Shown here piece after piece: positions 10,885-22,569 of a stretch of 64,000 nt of DNA. The first letter of the stretch is position 1; every line of letters begins with the position of its first letter. Below the pieces are notes generated by a model. That model was not told the DNA's origin. It ran no database searches and worked only from the letters and a program-made list of their open reading frames with translations. The DNA comes from Tolypeutes matacus. Lineage: Eukaryota; Chordata; Mammalia; Cingulata; Chlamyphoridae. The position numbers were made by a program, and so were the translations under genes. The stretch lies in NCBI GenBank assembly GCA_026826555.1, contig JAKSZT010053837.1, positions 2,111,687 through 2,175,686 on the forward strand. The letters are read 5' to 3'.

Positions 10885-13632
10885 TATATGATGACACCAC
10901 TTTATTTTGAGCTAAATCCTCATTTATGTGAGAAGAGCCAGGCAGGTTCCACTGCTGCCTTCTTTGCCAACTCGGACATTGTTCCCAAGTTTATTAGCTG
11001 CACAGAGAGGTTCCTCCTCAGAGTTATGTATAAACAGGTACCAGTTTTGATTTTATTTCATATTAACATACATGACACATCAAAATGAGAAACACACGAT
11101 TTAACCATTCAATAGCTTGCCTTACACCAAAAAGAACACTATATTCATATTAGACATTTATACAGTCCTTCCACCTAACAAATGTCCGAAGCCATTTTCC
11201 AGCATTTCTCACACAGAAGTCCAGTTTAGTTCTTTAAAATCACCATTCTGAATCATGCTAGTAGACTCCAGGGCTGCCCCTACGAGTGCACGTGGAGTAG
11301 AGCCGGCCACACTGCCCACAAGTGCCACGCAGACTCCAGGGCTGACCCTTAAAATGGCAGCCTTGGTTCCAAGAACTGATTACGTGACATAGTGACCAGG
11401 GACTAAAGGCTGTAGTGTACGAATGCATCACAGTTATAGGCAGGCAGGCTACCGTGGCCAAGAGAAACCCCAAATGATGGAAGGCAAGTTCCTGCCAAAA
11501 GATCTCTCATCAAAGCCAAGTCCTCAATCCTCCTGAGACACATTTAACATCGGAGCTACCGCTTTCATTTCTTAAAAACATTTCACAGTTGTGACCAGAC
11601 TCTGGAAGCAGTGAGCTGTTACGTGTGTATATAAGTAACACATTGATGATTACTCAGTGAAACCTTGAGAATGTCTGATTATATTAATATCAAAGATTTA
11701 AATTTTCAGCAAATGTTTTTATAAAAACTACCTTGGATCATTTAACAGATACGGTAATAATGTACTCTCTCTACTTATTTTCTGCCTTCATTTTATACCC
11801 AGATCGTAGCACATTATTTGGGCATAACCAGTTACGTCGGTGAAGCTCATTATTGTGATTCAGTTAGGCAGTTTTGAAACATGTCATTCTATGCTGGTTT
11901 TAGCAGTCACCATAGAAACAGTAAGTCACATCCTAGTCAAAGGACCGTCCATTTCTCAAACACAGAAAAACCTGAGATATAAGTCAGCAACTAGCTACAA
12001 TTACAGTAAAGGAAAGAACAATTAGAACACCCACTCCCTCAAAAAAAGGAAAAAAAAGCTGCTGACATGAATTAAGTCTTCAAAAGAGGACCATACTGTA
12101 GTTGACAAAACTCAAGCAGGGGGTTTAAAAGCAGTATGTACTATCACTTGTGTACTTGTTCTAATCACCTCATATTTTCAGCTGCCAGGATTGATTCCAT
12201 ACAGTGATTGTAACTCAAGGACTGAGAGACCACCTTGGTCTTCCTCCATTTTGATGTACTCCTTTTACTAAAAAAGTGTGGAGATAGTTTTTGAAAATAG
12301 CTTGGCTGTGGCTTTCTACACTACTGGCAAACAAAATTTACCAGCCTTCTCCTCACGTTCCCCTGCCAGCCATTTGGGCTTCAATAAGCTCACTGCCTAC
12401 TGAAGCCCCTCAGCCTGATCAAGAAATTGGAAAGTCTGAAGAAATTATAGAACCACCACCCTCGGCACATGCCAAGAAGGTGAAAAACCCATTGAGAAAG
12501 TAAATTCCTGCTTCACCTAAGCAGTTTTCACCTTCCCCAATCTTTCCATAGTTTTTCTCCCTCTTAGTATTTTCCTATACAATTTTGCCTTAAGGTTACA
12601 TTTTTACAAAATGTATCCATACAGTGAGAAACAGGAATGGAAAACATCTACTTTGGCTGAGAACTTGAAGGTGCTGCTCTTTTGCTACCAACCCAAATAA
12701 ATAAACATTTGGCTCTAAACCAAGTTAATCTTTAAAGGATTAACAATCCCATTTTAAACAATTCTTGGATTTACAAAGAGAGATTTGTTTAGCCTCCCAT
12801 CTTTAGCTTAAATCATTATGCTGCCAGATTCCTGGCTGTTAAACGACATCTTAGACGGTTCCCCCCCTCTTTCTTCATAAAGCTGAGAAGAAGAAGAAGG
12901 TTAATTACCTCCATCCAGGTCCACCTGGAAATTTGTGGACAGTCTGAATTGGTTTGAAGAGTGTGGCTAGCTACCCACCTATGCACAATGCTCAGAAAAC
13001 GGGCTACCAGGCGTGGGTAGTGGTGAAAGCCCCATTTTTACTGTCTGAGGTACTGGGTTTGCTCTAAAGTAGATCTTGGCAAGTTCCCTAACAGTCTGTC
13101 CAGCAGAATGAGGCGTGTCACTCAGGTGTCAGGTAAGTGTGAGCTGGCGGCTCAGCTCCTGGGGTGCTCATTTCTTCTGGATTTACCATTAGGTTTCTGT
13201 CCCTATCAGGGTCTACCCACCTGACCCACCAGCTGGCTCAGTCTCAGCGCTAAGGTGCACTATGGAAGGGACTGGACAAACACACGGATTTGAGATCTCT
13301 TTGTGGCACAACATGAAAACGGTAGGGGATTTTGTCCTAACACCAAATAAAACTTGCTTTTGTAAGAACAAGAGGATGTGCAATTGTATAAAATTGCTTC
13401 ACCTGTCTAGGGGAACTCTAGCATCTGCCCTTCCATTTTTATTGAGAGAAATGTTAGCTGATCTCCCAAATGCAGATGTCAAGAGAGAGCTGTGTTGCTC
13501 TGTCTTTTGCTTTTACACCATAGCTCCATTTTCCAAAAATATATATGTATATACATATATATACTTCAGATTTACAGGGAATATTTTTGTGAATAAGAAA
13601 GTTATGAATAGAAATCACAAGTGTCTTTCTTC
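10885..13632 (-). other. DUSP16: DUSP16 3'UTR
   Basis: About 2.75 kb of non-coding sequence after the DUSP16 stop, ending just past a poly(A) signal at 10901-10906. It contains no SINE, LINE or LTR insertion that I can see. That is striking beside the repeat-rich introns and fits exonic sequence under selection. The length agrees with the long 3'UTR of human DUSP16 as I recall it. Open frames inside it (for example 13262-13678 on +) are antisense and unrecognised. A short alternating T/A/G run sits near 13539-13563. Confidence 0.65.
10901..10906 (-). promoter_or_regulatory. DUSP16: DUSP16 candidate poly(A) signal
   Basis: AATAAA on the minus strand (TTTATT on +), followed downstream by a GT-rich stretch (GTGGTGTCATC, then ATGTGTGCC). 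Another AATAAA lies at 11052-11057 (-), so two cleavage sites are possible. Confidence 0.55.
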
Positions 13633-14809
13633 TCAGGAGACCTCAATGATTTCCATGCTGCCTGAAAAGCTAGACTGACTGCCCACTTTCCCCAGTTCTT
13701 CCCGCGACCTGTTCTCTGACATTATGCTCTCTCCAAATTCCATCTGGCAGCTTCTACGTTTGAACTGCTTTTCAAAGGGGCTCTCTTCGTGCCAGCTCCG
13801 CCGGGAGTCAGCTCTGTCACTTGGCTTCTGCCTCCGGCGCACAGAATAGACTTGATCACTGCAAGTGGGCAGCTGGCTACAGCTGTAGGCAGAATAACTG
13901 GCATTGCCTCCATAGATGGCTGAGGCAGAGTAGAAGTGAGAGGGCTCCGTGGCAAAATACCAGCTATTGGCCAAGGAAGGGGTAGAGGTCTGGGGAGCCA
14001 AGATATCTGAGTGCCAGCCCTTGAGACCCAGGCCAGCAGCAGACTTCGCAAGGTGTTGTTGGCTGGTGGAAAGGCCAAAAAGGAAGTTGGTGTGGTAGTT
14101 GTCCTCCACACTGCCACTTCGGTGTAATGGAGATAAGAGGGACCTTTGGGTGGCACCGCCATTGCTGGTTCTTACTGAATGTAATCGCTTGCTCTGGCTG
14201 TCTGAAGGCCTGCTAGTCTGGGGCTTCTTGGGGATACTGGCTTCTTCCTTATCTGGGCTGGTTTCTGGAGTCTGCTCTGATACTTCCTGAACTGGGGAGA
14301 ACTGGCATAGCTTGTTGGTCCCATCCAGAGCACTGGAAGGTTTGTAGTATTCCAAAGCATCCTCTGATGAGGAGAAACCATGCAAGGATGCTGCCATACC
14401 AGCTGAATATGAAACTGATTTGATATCCAGAGAGAAAGAACGCTTGAGCTTATTGCTGTCTTCCAGCTTGTCTGAAGACAGCTGGAGCCCATTGAGAGCC
14501 TGTACCAGTGGACTGTCCTCCAGCAGTGATGGCTGTCTGCTAGGCAGACTGGCAGGATGCACAGGCCTTTGCCCTGCTGCTTCTGAGGTAGCAGAGTTGG
14601 CACAGGGTGGACTGAGGGACATCTCGCTTTTTTGTCCACCCTCTGAGACCGCAGGGACAGCTTCATTTGGCTTCTCCAGGTGCAGCAACTTGAGTTTGCT
14701 CTTTGGCCCTGATGCTCCAGTCTGGTTCTTAATCTTCTTCTCGTAGTCTAGGAGTTGGCCCAGAAAATTGAAGTTTGGAGATATAGTAGGTCTTTTTTCT
14801 TTCACAAAT
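13633..14809 (-). CDS. DUSP16: DUSP16 coding exon 6: end of phosphatase domain and C-terminal tail
   Basis: This last coding exon encodes residues 272-663 of dual specificity phosphatase 16 (MKP-7), which dephosphorylates JNK and p38 and shuttles between nucleus and cytoplasm. The exon starts after TTCATAG. Its first base completes the Arg codon split by intron 5, and FVKEKRPTISPNFNFLGQLL closes the catalytic domain. The long Ser/Pro-rich tail specific to DUSP16 follows. It includes LKRSFSLDIKSVSYS, FSPVQE (Ser443, matching the human ERK-phosphorylated Ser446) and SPLHRSGSVED. It ends in GSMEIIEVS with TGA at 13633-13635. Compared with human as I recall it, the tail lacks three residues in the HPASVPS repeat region and gains one Ala in KSAAGLG, giving 663 against 665. 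The frame is fully open with no sign of decay. Confidence 0.98.
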
Positions 14810-16688
14810 CTATGAAGAGAAGGAAAAGAGCTAAAAACCTGACTTTCAAACTGTGCTTTAACTGAAGAGCACTAAGTGAGTAAATGAGACAGGGAATTGT
14901 TAGATAGACCCTCTCAAATACTTTGGAAGACACCTGGGTTAAAAGTTCAGGGAGATGCCTCAAGGTTGAGAATACAAAGGGCGTCTGCATTGGGATGGCT
15001 TTAGAGCATGTCCCTGGAGCACGGGCTTATAGAGACCAGGTCCTAAAAGCTCTAGTTTTGACCTCCTTATTTTCAAGCACCCAGAGTTTCCATTGCCATT
15101 GATAGATGATTCTCTCCTTTGCACCAAGAACCGCCCCCCTCCCCAACACACACACCAGTACTACCAGCAGAAATAAATTTTACCAGGCACTAACTTCAGT
15201 TTTCCAATACCATGCCCTCTCAAAGTCTCCTTAGTCACTTCCCCAACACAGTCTACATTTTTAATTAATGAGAGAAAAAGAGGTTATCAGATGGTGACAA
15301 TATCAAAGCATGCACTTCTGACTTCCTTCCCTGTACTCAACACTCCAGAATAACCAGCTGCAAAGTGATCTCTCTGTGGTAGGTATCAAGCGAATGCTCT
15401 AAACAGAGTAGGTTCTCGTTTAATCCTCAGGTGGGCATAATTATCCCCATCATACAGATGTATAAGAGGGTCTTCAGTAGCTTGCCCTAAATCACAGTTA
15501 CTGAATGACAGTGCTGGGATTAATTTTGTAACCACCATATGAAAAAAGATTTATAAAAGTTCATAACTAATAATTGATAGTATGTTTCACCAAGGAAGGA
15601 AAGACTCTTAGGGATAGAAGACAAATTCTTCAGGGCCTTTGAACCTTATTGACACGCTTCAGAAAATGACACAGGAGTGAAACTACAATGAAAATTTGCA
15701 TTTAAATAAGGGAAAAAAATTAAACTCCTTGGAAATCAAGAAAACTAAGCAAGCAAACAAAGCCAGAAATAACTGGCTCAACTTGTAACAAGTCAGGCTA
15801 TAGGGCCCTGGTAAGGAGCCTTAGTAACTTGACATAAGGGTACATTTTTTTCTGGTTTATGGACAACACAAGTTGGACATTAGGAGAAGAGCCCAAACGG
15901 AGAGCGAGGAAACTTGTGCTGACATGTGGAGAATGCATCTCCATCTTCTTCCTCAAATGGGAAGCTCATTTCTTCTTTCCAAATGGTCCAATTCAAGAAG
16001 AAAAATCTAATTGCTTTAATAGAACTGGCTCCATAATGTCTATATTTTTGATGCTTTATCTCCTGGAAATTAACCACTTCTACCCTACAGGACACACAGG
16101 GAGCTCAGATTCACCAGTTACTGAGCAGAGCCCTCAGTGGGAGCACCAAGTGCCTGCCTTCACCTTGAGAAAAGGAGTGAGTAAGCAGTCAAAATTATAC
16201 TGCCACAAAATCTGGGCAATTCTAGAATGTGGGAAATTTTTACTCAATGAATAGAGTGTAACAATTATTTGGTTTTATACTTGCAAGTATTAGGCTTTTT
16301 CCTCATAGTAGAAAAGTCCAAGGTTTGAAGCAGAGTAGAGATTATATCATAAGGATTCTACTATAAACCCACTGGAGCTTTTTTCCTCACATATAAATTA
16401 GAGCAAATAACATTCCCCCAATTATGGAAAGGAATAAACTCATGGGACAGAGACCTCTGCCTGGATTTGTTGTTGCACAAACTTAAAAACTAGCTGAGGA
16501 AGAATCTGGCACATGTTAGGGCAGAATTAATGTTAAATAATAAAAATGGATTCTTCTCCAGTCTTTAAGAGACCATTTAAAATTTCACAGAAACCTGTAA
16601 AGAACGTGACTAAAATCACCTCTGTCTGCTTTAATCTGTTGAGCCGCCCTCCCACCTCACGTTTCACAAGGCATGTTCCTGTGCTTAC
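14810..16688 (-). other. DUSP16: DUSP16 intron 5
   Basis: GT donor at 16687-16688 and AG acceptor at 14810-14811 (minus strand). It carries a MIR (about 15410-15535) and little else. The 131-residue open frame on + (15859-16254) is unrecognised and antisense to the gene. Confidence 0.85.
15410..15535 (-). repeat. MIR SINE
   Basis: Antisense MIR: TTTAATCCTCAGGTGGGCAT, then ATTATCCCCATCATACAGAT, then GACAGTGCTGGGATTA. Confidence 0.65.
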
Positions 16689-16812
16689 CTGTAAGCTTCA
16701 TCCAAGGACAGCTCCATCCTCTGCATGATGTAGGCAATAGCGATGGTGGCCGAGCGAGAGATCCCAGCTAAGCAGTGCACCAGGACACAGCCGTTGGAGG
16801 CTTTGGTTTTCT
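16689..16812 (-). CDS. DUSP16: DUSP16 coding exon 5: catalytic P-loop
   Basis: Encodes residues 231-272 of the MAP kinase phosphatase. It contains the protein tyrosine phosphatase signature HCLAGISRSAT: nucleophile Cys244 and phosphate-binding Arg250, numbered from my exon joining and equal to the human numbering. Acceptor CATACAG and donor CAGGTAAGC are both canonical. The exon starts in phase 1 (completes Glu231) and ends in phase 2 (AG of Arg272). Downstream of the loop the protein reads IMQRMELSLDEAYR where human has, as I recall, IMKRMDMSLDEAYR: three conservative changes in an otherwise near-invariant stretch. The catalytic residues are intact, so the product should be active. Confidence 0.97.
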
Positions 16813-17663
16813 CTGTATGAGTCAAATTCAAGAAGGGTCACCAATAACAGCTTTGTTCAGTAGTGAAATCTGGTTTCCATTTACTTAATCTTTCATCAGA
16901 AAAACTCAAAGCAAATCTCATCTCTCTCACAGATTATATTTATCCTTTCAATATTTTTTTTGAGGAGGGAGGGGAAGATAGTTTCCCTATCATTTGTGTT
17001 ATAGGACAACTGAGCCCAAAAGTGTTAATGAACAAGTTGCCCCTAACTCAGGTTGCCAGACACACATTTCAGTACTTTTCACTGTATTTTATATCAGATT
17101 ACTTTAATAAGGACCGAGGGAACTTCCTCCCTTCCTTGATACCCAAAGTTACTGTCTTATTGGGTCATCTTAATTCCCCATAGCATGGTATAAGGACTCA
17201 TGTATACTGTTAGAATCAAAGAACCAAGGAAACTCAGTCCAACGTCATTGCCATCTCTCATGTTAAGGGCCTTAGGAAGTTTACACACAAAAGTGGATGA
17301 AGTTTATCCCACACAGCCTAACATCTTAACAGTACAATGACTGCTTCAATACTAAACAGTTAAAAATGGGCTTACCCATGAGCCTGTTGCCATGGAACTA
17401 AATTCTTCCATTTCATTCTTGTTTTAGTTTTGATGCTACCACAAGTTTACCAATCTTTGTGTTAAGATTTTTGTCATTAACATATCCAGGGAATCTCCTG
17501 TAGCAGCTGAATAATACAAGGCTAAAACCAACTCCATTCTCACTGCCTATGTTGTAAATATTACAAATTTCTAGCATATAGGATTTATTCATTCATTCAT
17601 TATATACAAAGCACCACAAGAATTTTGCATAGTGTATGAACAATTAAAAAGAGCTTCCCTTCA

Positions 17664-17761
17664 GGGGACGGATTTGGCTCAAATGGTTGGGCATCCGTCT
17701 CCCATATGGAGGGACCTGGGTTCGATCCCCAGGACCTCCTGGTAAAAAAAAAAAAAAAAAA
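17664..17761 (+). mobile_element. Xenarthran SINE, short head-only form
   Basis: Head with A-box (TTGGCTCAAATGG) and B-box (GGTTCGATCCC), then GGACCTCCTGG and poly(A) directly, without the long body. Duplication AAAAAGAGCTTC at 17646-17657 and 17762-17773; six extra bases lie between the left duplication and the head. Confidence 0.9.
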
Positions 17762-18119
17762 AAAAAGAGCTTCAAGATCAGGAAACCAAACACAGTAAAA
17801 CAATGAAAAATGAATACAAAACAACACTGACACGAAGAAATAAGTACTGTACAAAATAATAATACGCAAACCTGTGTATAGAAAGTCCCATGCCTTCCTG
17901 TCCCATTTCCCCTTTTGCCTTGGCTGCTAAGAAGCTCAAAGCTAAAGTTTTTGCTCAATTTCAACTGAGCAAACTGCAATTCAGATTTTCTGGCATAGTT
18001 ACTGCACCTTTTCTAGTTCCACATTACTTGCTCCTTGCCTTTTTATCCTATTTTAATGTGTGTGTGTATCTTTTGATCCCAATCTATTCTTCTGCAAACT
18101 GCTTCAAATCCTTACTGGA

Positions 18120-18496
18120 GGGAAACGGATGTGGCTAAAGTGACTAGGCTCCCATCTACCATATAGGAGGTCCAGGGCTCCATTCCTGGGGCCTCCTGGT
18201 GAAAGGCAAGCTGGTCTGAGCAGCGAGCTGGCCCACGCGTGTGCTGGCCCGTGCAGAGACCTGGTGCAGCAAGATGACACAACAAAAAGAGACACAGAGG
18301 AGAGACAATAAGAGATACAGCAGACCAGGGAGCTGAGGTGGCACAAGAGATTGAGCACCTCTTTCCACTCCAGAAGGTCCTAGGATCAGTTCCCCGTGCT
18401 GCCTAAAGAAAAGACAGGCAGACAGAGAAGAACACACAGAGAGCAGACAACAAGTGCAAGAAAGGGAGGGGGGGAGCTAAATAAATCTTTTTTTAA
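18120..18496 (+). mobile_element. Xenarthran SINE, long dimeric form
   Basis: Complete long form: head (GAAACGGATGTGGCTAAAG), body with AGCAAGATGACACAACAAAA, second B-box-like unit (TAGGATCAGTTCCC), tail. Target sequence CAAATCCTTACTGGA sits at 18105-18119 on the left. On the right the sequence AAATCCTTATTGG occurs twice (18497 and 18538), separated by an (AAAT)n run. Confidence 0.9.
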
Positions 18497-20199
18497 AAAT
18501 CCTTATTGGGAAAAAAATAAATAAATAAATAAAATAAAAATCCTTATTGGAAATAGACTGGGTTTAAATTAAAAATCAATAAATATTGATAATATTCTAT
18601 AATTTTTTTCTCATTATTTTAAATAATTATCCCAAAAACTAGACTATAAAAAGCAAGGGGAGTAACTGCTTCTAACATCCCCCCAAAGTATCTTATACTG
18701 GGCACAAAATATGCATCCAGTAAACACTTTTAAATATTTTTAAAAACAATCTATATAATAATATGAGAAAAGGTAGAAGGAAATAAAACAGTGATGATAT
18801 CAGACGTATTAGTATGTTAAAGTTCTTTATAGGAACCGAACATTTTCTCTTTTTTTTTTATTTTCTGCATTGTGATTACACTGTTTTTACAATTAAAATC
18901 TTTTGATAAATAGGTTTTAAAAATCAAAATGAAAAAGTGTTTAGACTACAGTGGATTTCATTAGAATGGATTTCTTAGCAGAAGTGAGTACCAAATGAAG
19001 TCTCAAAGCAAAGGAAGGAATATGCATGGGCCTAGCAGAGAGGAGAAGGGAAAGTGTAGGACTTTACAAACTGCTCAGAAAAGAGTCTGCCTTGGCCAGT
19101 GCACACAACCCATCAGGAAGCATCTAGAGACAAAGTTTCAATGGTGGGGAGCAGGTTTTGGAGGGCCTTTTGGTCGGCTAAGGACTTTTTTTTTACGTAG
19201 CCAATTAAGGAGCCACAGCAGATTCCTGATAGGAGGAAAACAAGATGACAGTGATGAAAAACTGGAAATAAAAAAGTAGGCAACCACCACAGAAATTCAG
19301 GATAAAATCTAGGATTAAAAAAAAAAAAAGAGAGAACAGCAAATAAGAAGGGTACAGGAACTAGTGAGAATGAGACATTACACAAACTAAAAGAAGGAAG
19401 TAACAACATGAGGGTACAGAGGGAGGCTCCAAAGAAAAAGGAACTCAGACAAATGCTGCATGCAATGGAAACATTAACCACAACTGTTACCTTTTAGAGG
19501 CAAAAAAAGCTGAATGATATGTTGAATATTTTCTAGAAGTACAATGTGGGGGGTTATTATTTTGGGGGGTGGTTTGTGATTATTTTAATGTGACTTGTCT
19601 AAGTCCTTTATCTTAAGATGTTTCACATTATGAGTCCTAACTGAAGATGAAAACCTTTGCAATCTGAAAATCTTGAAAAGAGAACTTTTTTGGAAATACC
19701 CAAAGTTCCAACAGCATTGCCTAGAAGATGCTTCTCACAAATCAGAGAAACAGTGGGGAGCTTAATTTACATAATTTCATTTTTCAAAGGAACTAGTTGA
19801 CTAATTATGGATTAGAGTACTCAAACTTATTTGAGTAGGGAAAAAATAAAAACTCCTCCCATGAAACACCAAGAGTCCTACCTTCTCATCCTGCTCATAA
19901 ACTAGCAGTGGTCCTCTGTCTGCTCAGCCACCCTCTACCAAAACCACTCTTCAAATACACCTCACCACTTACCAGCAGGCCTGACTGGGAAGCACCACAA
20001 CATCATAACTGGTGTCAGGGAGGCTCTGGGACTGAACAGCCTCACTAAGCAGAACAAAAAACTATGGTACAGATCCTGTCACAGGCAATCTAAGGAAATG
20101 ACCGAATGTGTGTGTTTCAGAATTTTATTAGATCTACTATTACTTGAAATTACTGGCATATGGACCAAGACTTAGAAATCTTGTGACATAAAGACTTTA

Positions 20200-20308
20200 T
20201 TTTGTTTTTTTGTTTTTTTGTTTTTTTTACCGGGAGGTCCCAGGGATGGAACCCGGGTCCCTCCATATGGGAGACGGACGCCCAACCAGTTGAGCCACAT
20301 CCGACCCC
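20200..20308 (-). mobile_element. Xenarthran SINE, short head-only form
   Basis: Antisense copy: T-rich tail with TTTTTTG repeats, then GGGAGGTCCCAGGGATGG and the head complement ending GAGCCACATCCGACCCC. Exact 13-bp duplication CATAAAGACTTTA at 20187-20199 and 20309-20321. Confidence 0.93.
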
Positions 20309-20442
20309 CATAAAGACTTTAAATGAGATTTGTTTTCATAGGATTTGACTTATCTCTGGAGAAAACATAGCAGCAAGCAAAAACAGTTTAAGGAAATCCA
20401 CAGAAAGTTTCTAGATATTTTATGGGATATGAAAAAGTAGGG

Positions 20443-20916
20443 GAGACTTCAGGGAAGATGACAGAGTAGGGAGTTCTGGGAATCAGGCCTTCTGTCAAAA
20501 CAACTATTAAACAGGCAGGATCAGTTTGAAACAACTATTTTGAAGCTCTGGAGGCCAGAAGAACACTGTATAGCATCCATGGAAAAACAGGAGGAAGATG
20601 CTGTTAAATTATGGCAAAGAAGTGTAAATTGCTCTCTCCGCACAGTAGCAACCAGGACCCATCCCGTACTTGGGCAGCAGGTTGCCACAGGGTCCAGTCC
20701 CTGGCTAACTGCTGCTGACAGAAAGGGACACAAAAATCCTCTTCCCCAAGAACAGTGGTGTGTTCGGCCAATCACTGATGACAGTTTTTGATTAGCAAAT
20801 TTGGATGGCTGGGTCCTGGCTCTGAGGGCAGCTATTGTTTCAACCTGTCCCGGACAAAGGTGGCAGCAGCCATTGTTTCAGCCTTCTGGGGACAGGGGCC
20901 GAGGGGGTGGAGATTT
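20443..20916 (+). mobile_element. L1 5'UTR, left piece
   Basis: Starts with CAGGGAAGATGACAGAGTAG, typical of the 5' end of older mammalian L1 elements, followed by AACAACTATTTTGAAGCTCT and GGTGGCAGCAGCCATTG. The same L1 resumes at 22570 after the DNAJC19 retrocopy, because the 10-bp duplication marks the interruption. Confidence 0.7.
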
Positions 20917-20926
20917 AAAGATGCAG

Positions 20927-22559
20927 CATTTTTTGTTGGGTTTTGTTTTTGGTAGAAGTGTAGGTGGCGGCAGCCTTGGGCTGGGATGAGCCACGCTCCA
21001 GCTGGAGGCAGGGGAGCCAAGCCGGAGCTTGACCAGTACAGTGTTAGCAGCTGGACTGACCACTGCTGCTGCAGGATTTGCAGGTCATTATGCTTTGCAA
21101 GCCATGAAGCATATGGAGCCTCAAGTAAAACAAGTTTTTCAAAGTCTCCCAAAATCTGCCTTCAGTGGTGGCTATTACAGAGGTGGGTTTGAGCCCCAAA
21201 TGGCAAAATGGGAGGCAGCAGTAATACGAGGTGTAAGCCCTGCTGCCAATAAAGGAAAAATTAGAGATGCTCATTGATGAATTATGCTCTTAAATCACCT
21301 AGACAAGGTAGGTGTAGGGTGGAGCCCCTAAATTTGCATTTCTCCCAAACTCCCTGTTGATGCTGATGCCAGTCTAGGGACTATACTCTGAGAACCACTG
21401 CTCCAGCAGAGTGGTAGGAAAGCAGCTGTGGATATGATGAAGGGAAACTGAGAACAGGAAAAGAGAAAAACTACCAAAGAACAAAGACCTAATGCAAACT
21501 GAGGCCTTTCCAACAAAAAGCTCAGAAGCCTCTAAGAATATCATGGTGGAATAAACTGATGTATTCCTGACTTGGAATCATCTTGAATAGGTTACTTATA
21601 CTATTTCAAAGGCACATACGTATGTTATTGTTTTTTAAGTTCCATTTCTATCAATTTTTTAAGCTTTCTAAAAAGGTGCCATTTTTGTGAGCATCTCCCT
21701 CTGGTGAATTACCTCATTTCCTATTGGTCAAATGTATTACCATACATTTGGTGACCCAGTTGCAGACATACATTAAAATATTAAAACTACACTTCTGCTC
21801 ATTTTACCTTTCAGAAGGCATACAGAGCCTTGAAACAAGAGAGTAGCTTTTCACCAAGCAGAAAATTGAGAGTCCCTATAACTATTCCTTTTTCCTTTTT
21901 TCCGTAGGAGGATCTCCTTATTTAGCAGCCAAGACCAATAAAGCTAAAGATTTACTAGAAGGTCAAGCTAAGAAATTAAGTAAATGTATGATGAATTTTA
22001 AGTTCACATAAATTTATGTATGATTACCAACTTTTTATAATAAAATGCCTCAAAGCTGTAATTTTTAAGAAATGATTTAGTACAAAGCCCTATTAAGATT
22101 GATTAAATTTGAGAATTTTAAATCATACTATAGACTAGGATATTTGGAGGTTATTAATGATGGATAAACATACCTAGACCATTTGAATAGAAATATTATT
22201 CATTTCTCATTTAGCTAATAATTTGGTAGCTATGTGTACCAGGAATTCTTCAAGGGGAGGTGAGACAGTCCCTGCACTCAGGAGTTCTCAGACTAATGGG
22301 AGGCTGATAAACAGGTAATTAAAATACAGTGTGATGTTATGATGGAATTAGCACAAACTGTTGTAGTAATTCTTCTCTCAGGAGAACACACAGAGAACCA
22401 TTTTGTAAAAAGCAAAGGCCCAACTACTTGGAACTTTGTAGCTAAAAGTGAATTTGCTACAACCTTGATATAAGAAATTGATCCAAGTATGTATATGCAA
22501 CTAACAGAACTCAGATTTCTTACATTAAAAACTGTAATAATATGATAAAAAGAAAAAAA
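20927..22559 (+). pseudogene. DNAJC19P: DNAJC19 retrocopy with one retained intron
   Basis: Broken copy of DNAJC19, the TIM14-like J-protein that stimulates mitochondrial HSP70 at the TIM23 import motor. From 21032 the frame reads [20 protein letters not shown], then [20 protein letters not shown], then NKGKIRDAH. The start is TTG instead of ATG (21029-21031), and two Arg codons are now TGA TGA (21275-21280), consistent with CpG decay. After DK comes a 600-bp insert (21308-21907) that starts GTAGGT and ends in a long pyrimidine run and CGTAG. The remaining [20 protein letters not shown] follows, then the 3'UTR with AATAAA (22039-22044) and an A-rich tail (22546-22559). It is flanked by AAAGATGCAG at 20917-20926 and 22560-22569. 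Other parental introns are absent, so it looks like reverse transcription of a partly spliced mRNA. Confidence 0.9.
21308..21907 (+). other. Retained-intron-like insert in the DNAJC19 retrocopy
   Basis: Exactly GT...AG, with TTCCTTTTTCCTTTTTTCCG just before the AG, lying between codons for Asp-Lys and Gly-Gly-Ser-Pro-Tyr. A MER5/MER20-like hAT fragment (about 21320-21402, ending GAGAACCACTG) sits near its donor end. No target duplication of its own is visible. Confidence 0.7.
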
Positions 22560-22569
22560 AAAGATGCAG

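Noticed and set aside
12291..12503. 70-codon frame rich in Pro/Glu/Lys on +
   Set aside because: It lies antisense in the DUSP16 3'UTR, with no recognisable similarity and no splice or promoter context.
13722..14666. Long overlapping open frames within the DUSP16 last exon (both strands)
   Set aside because: They are shadows of the real 390-codon frame in a GC-richer exon.
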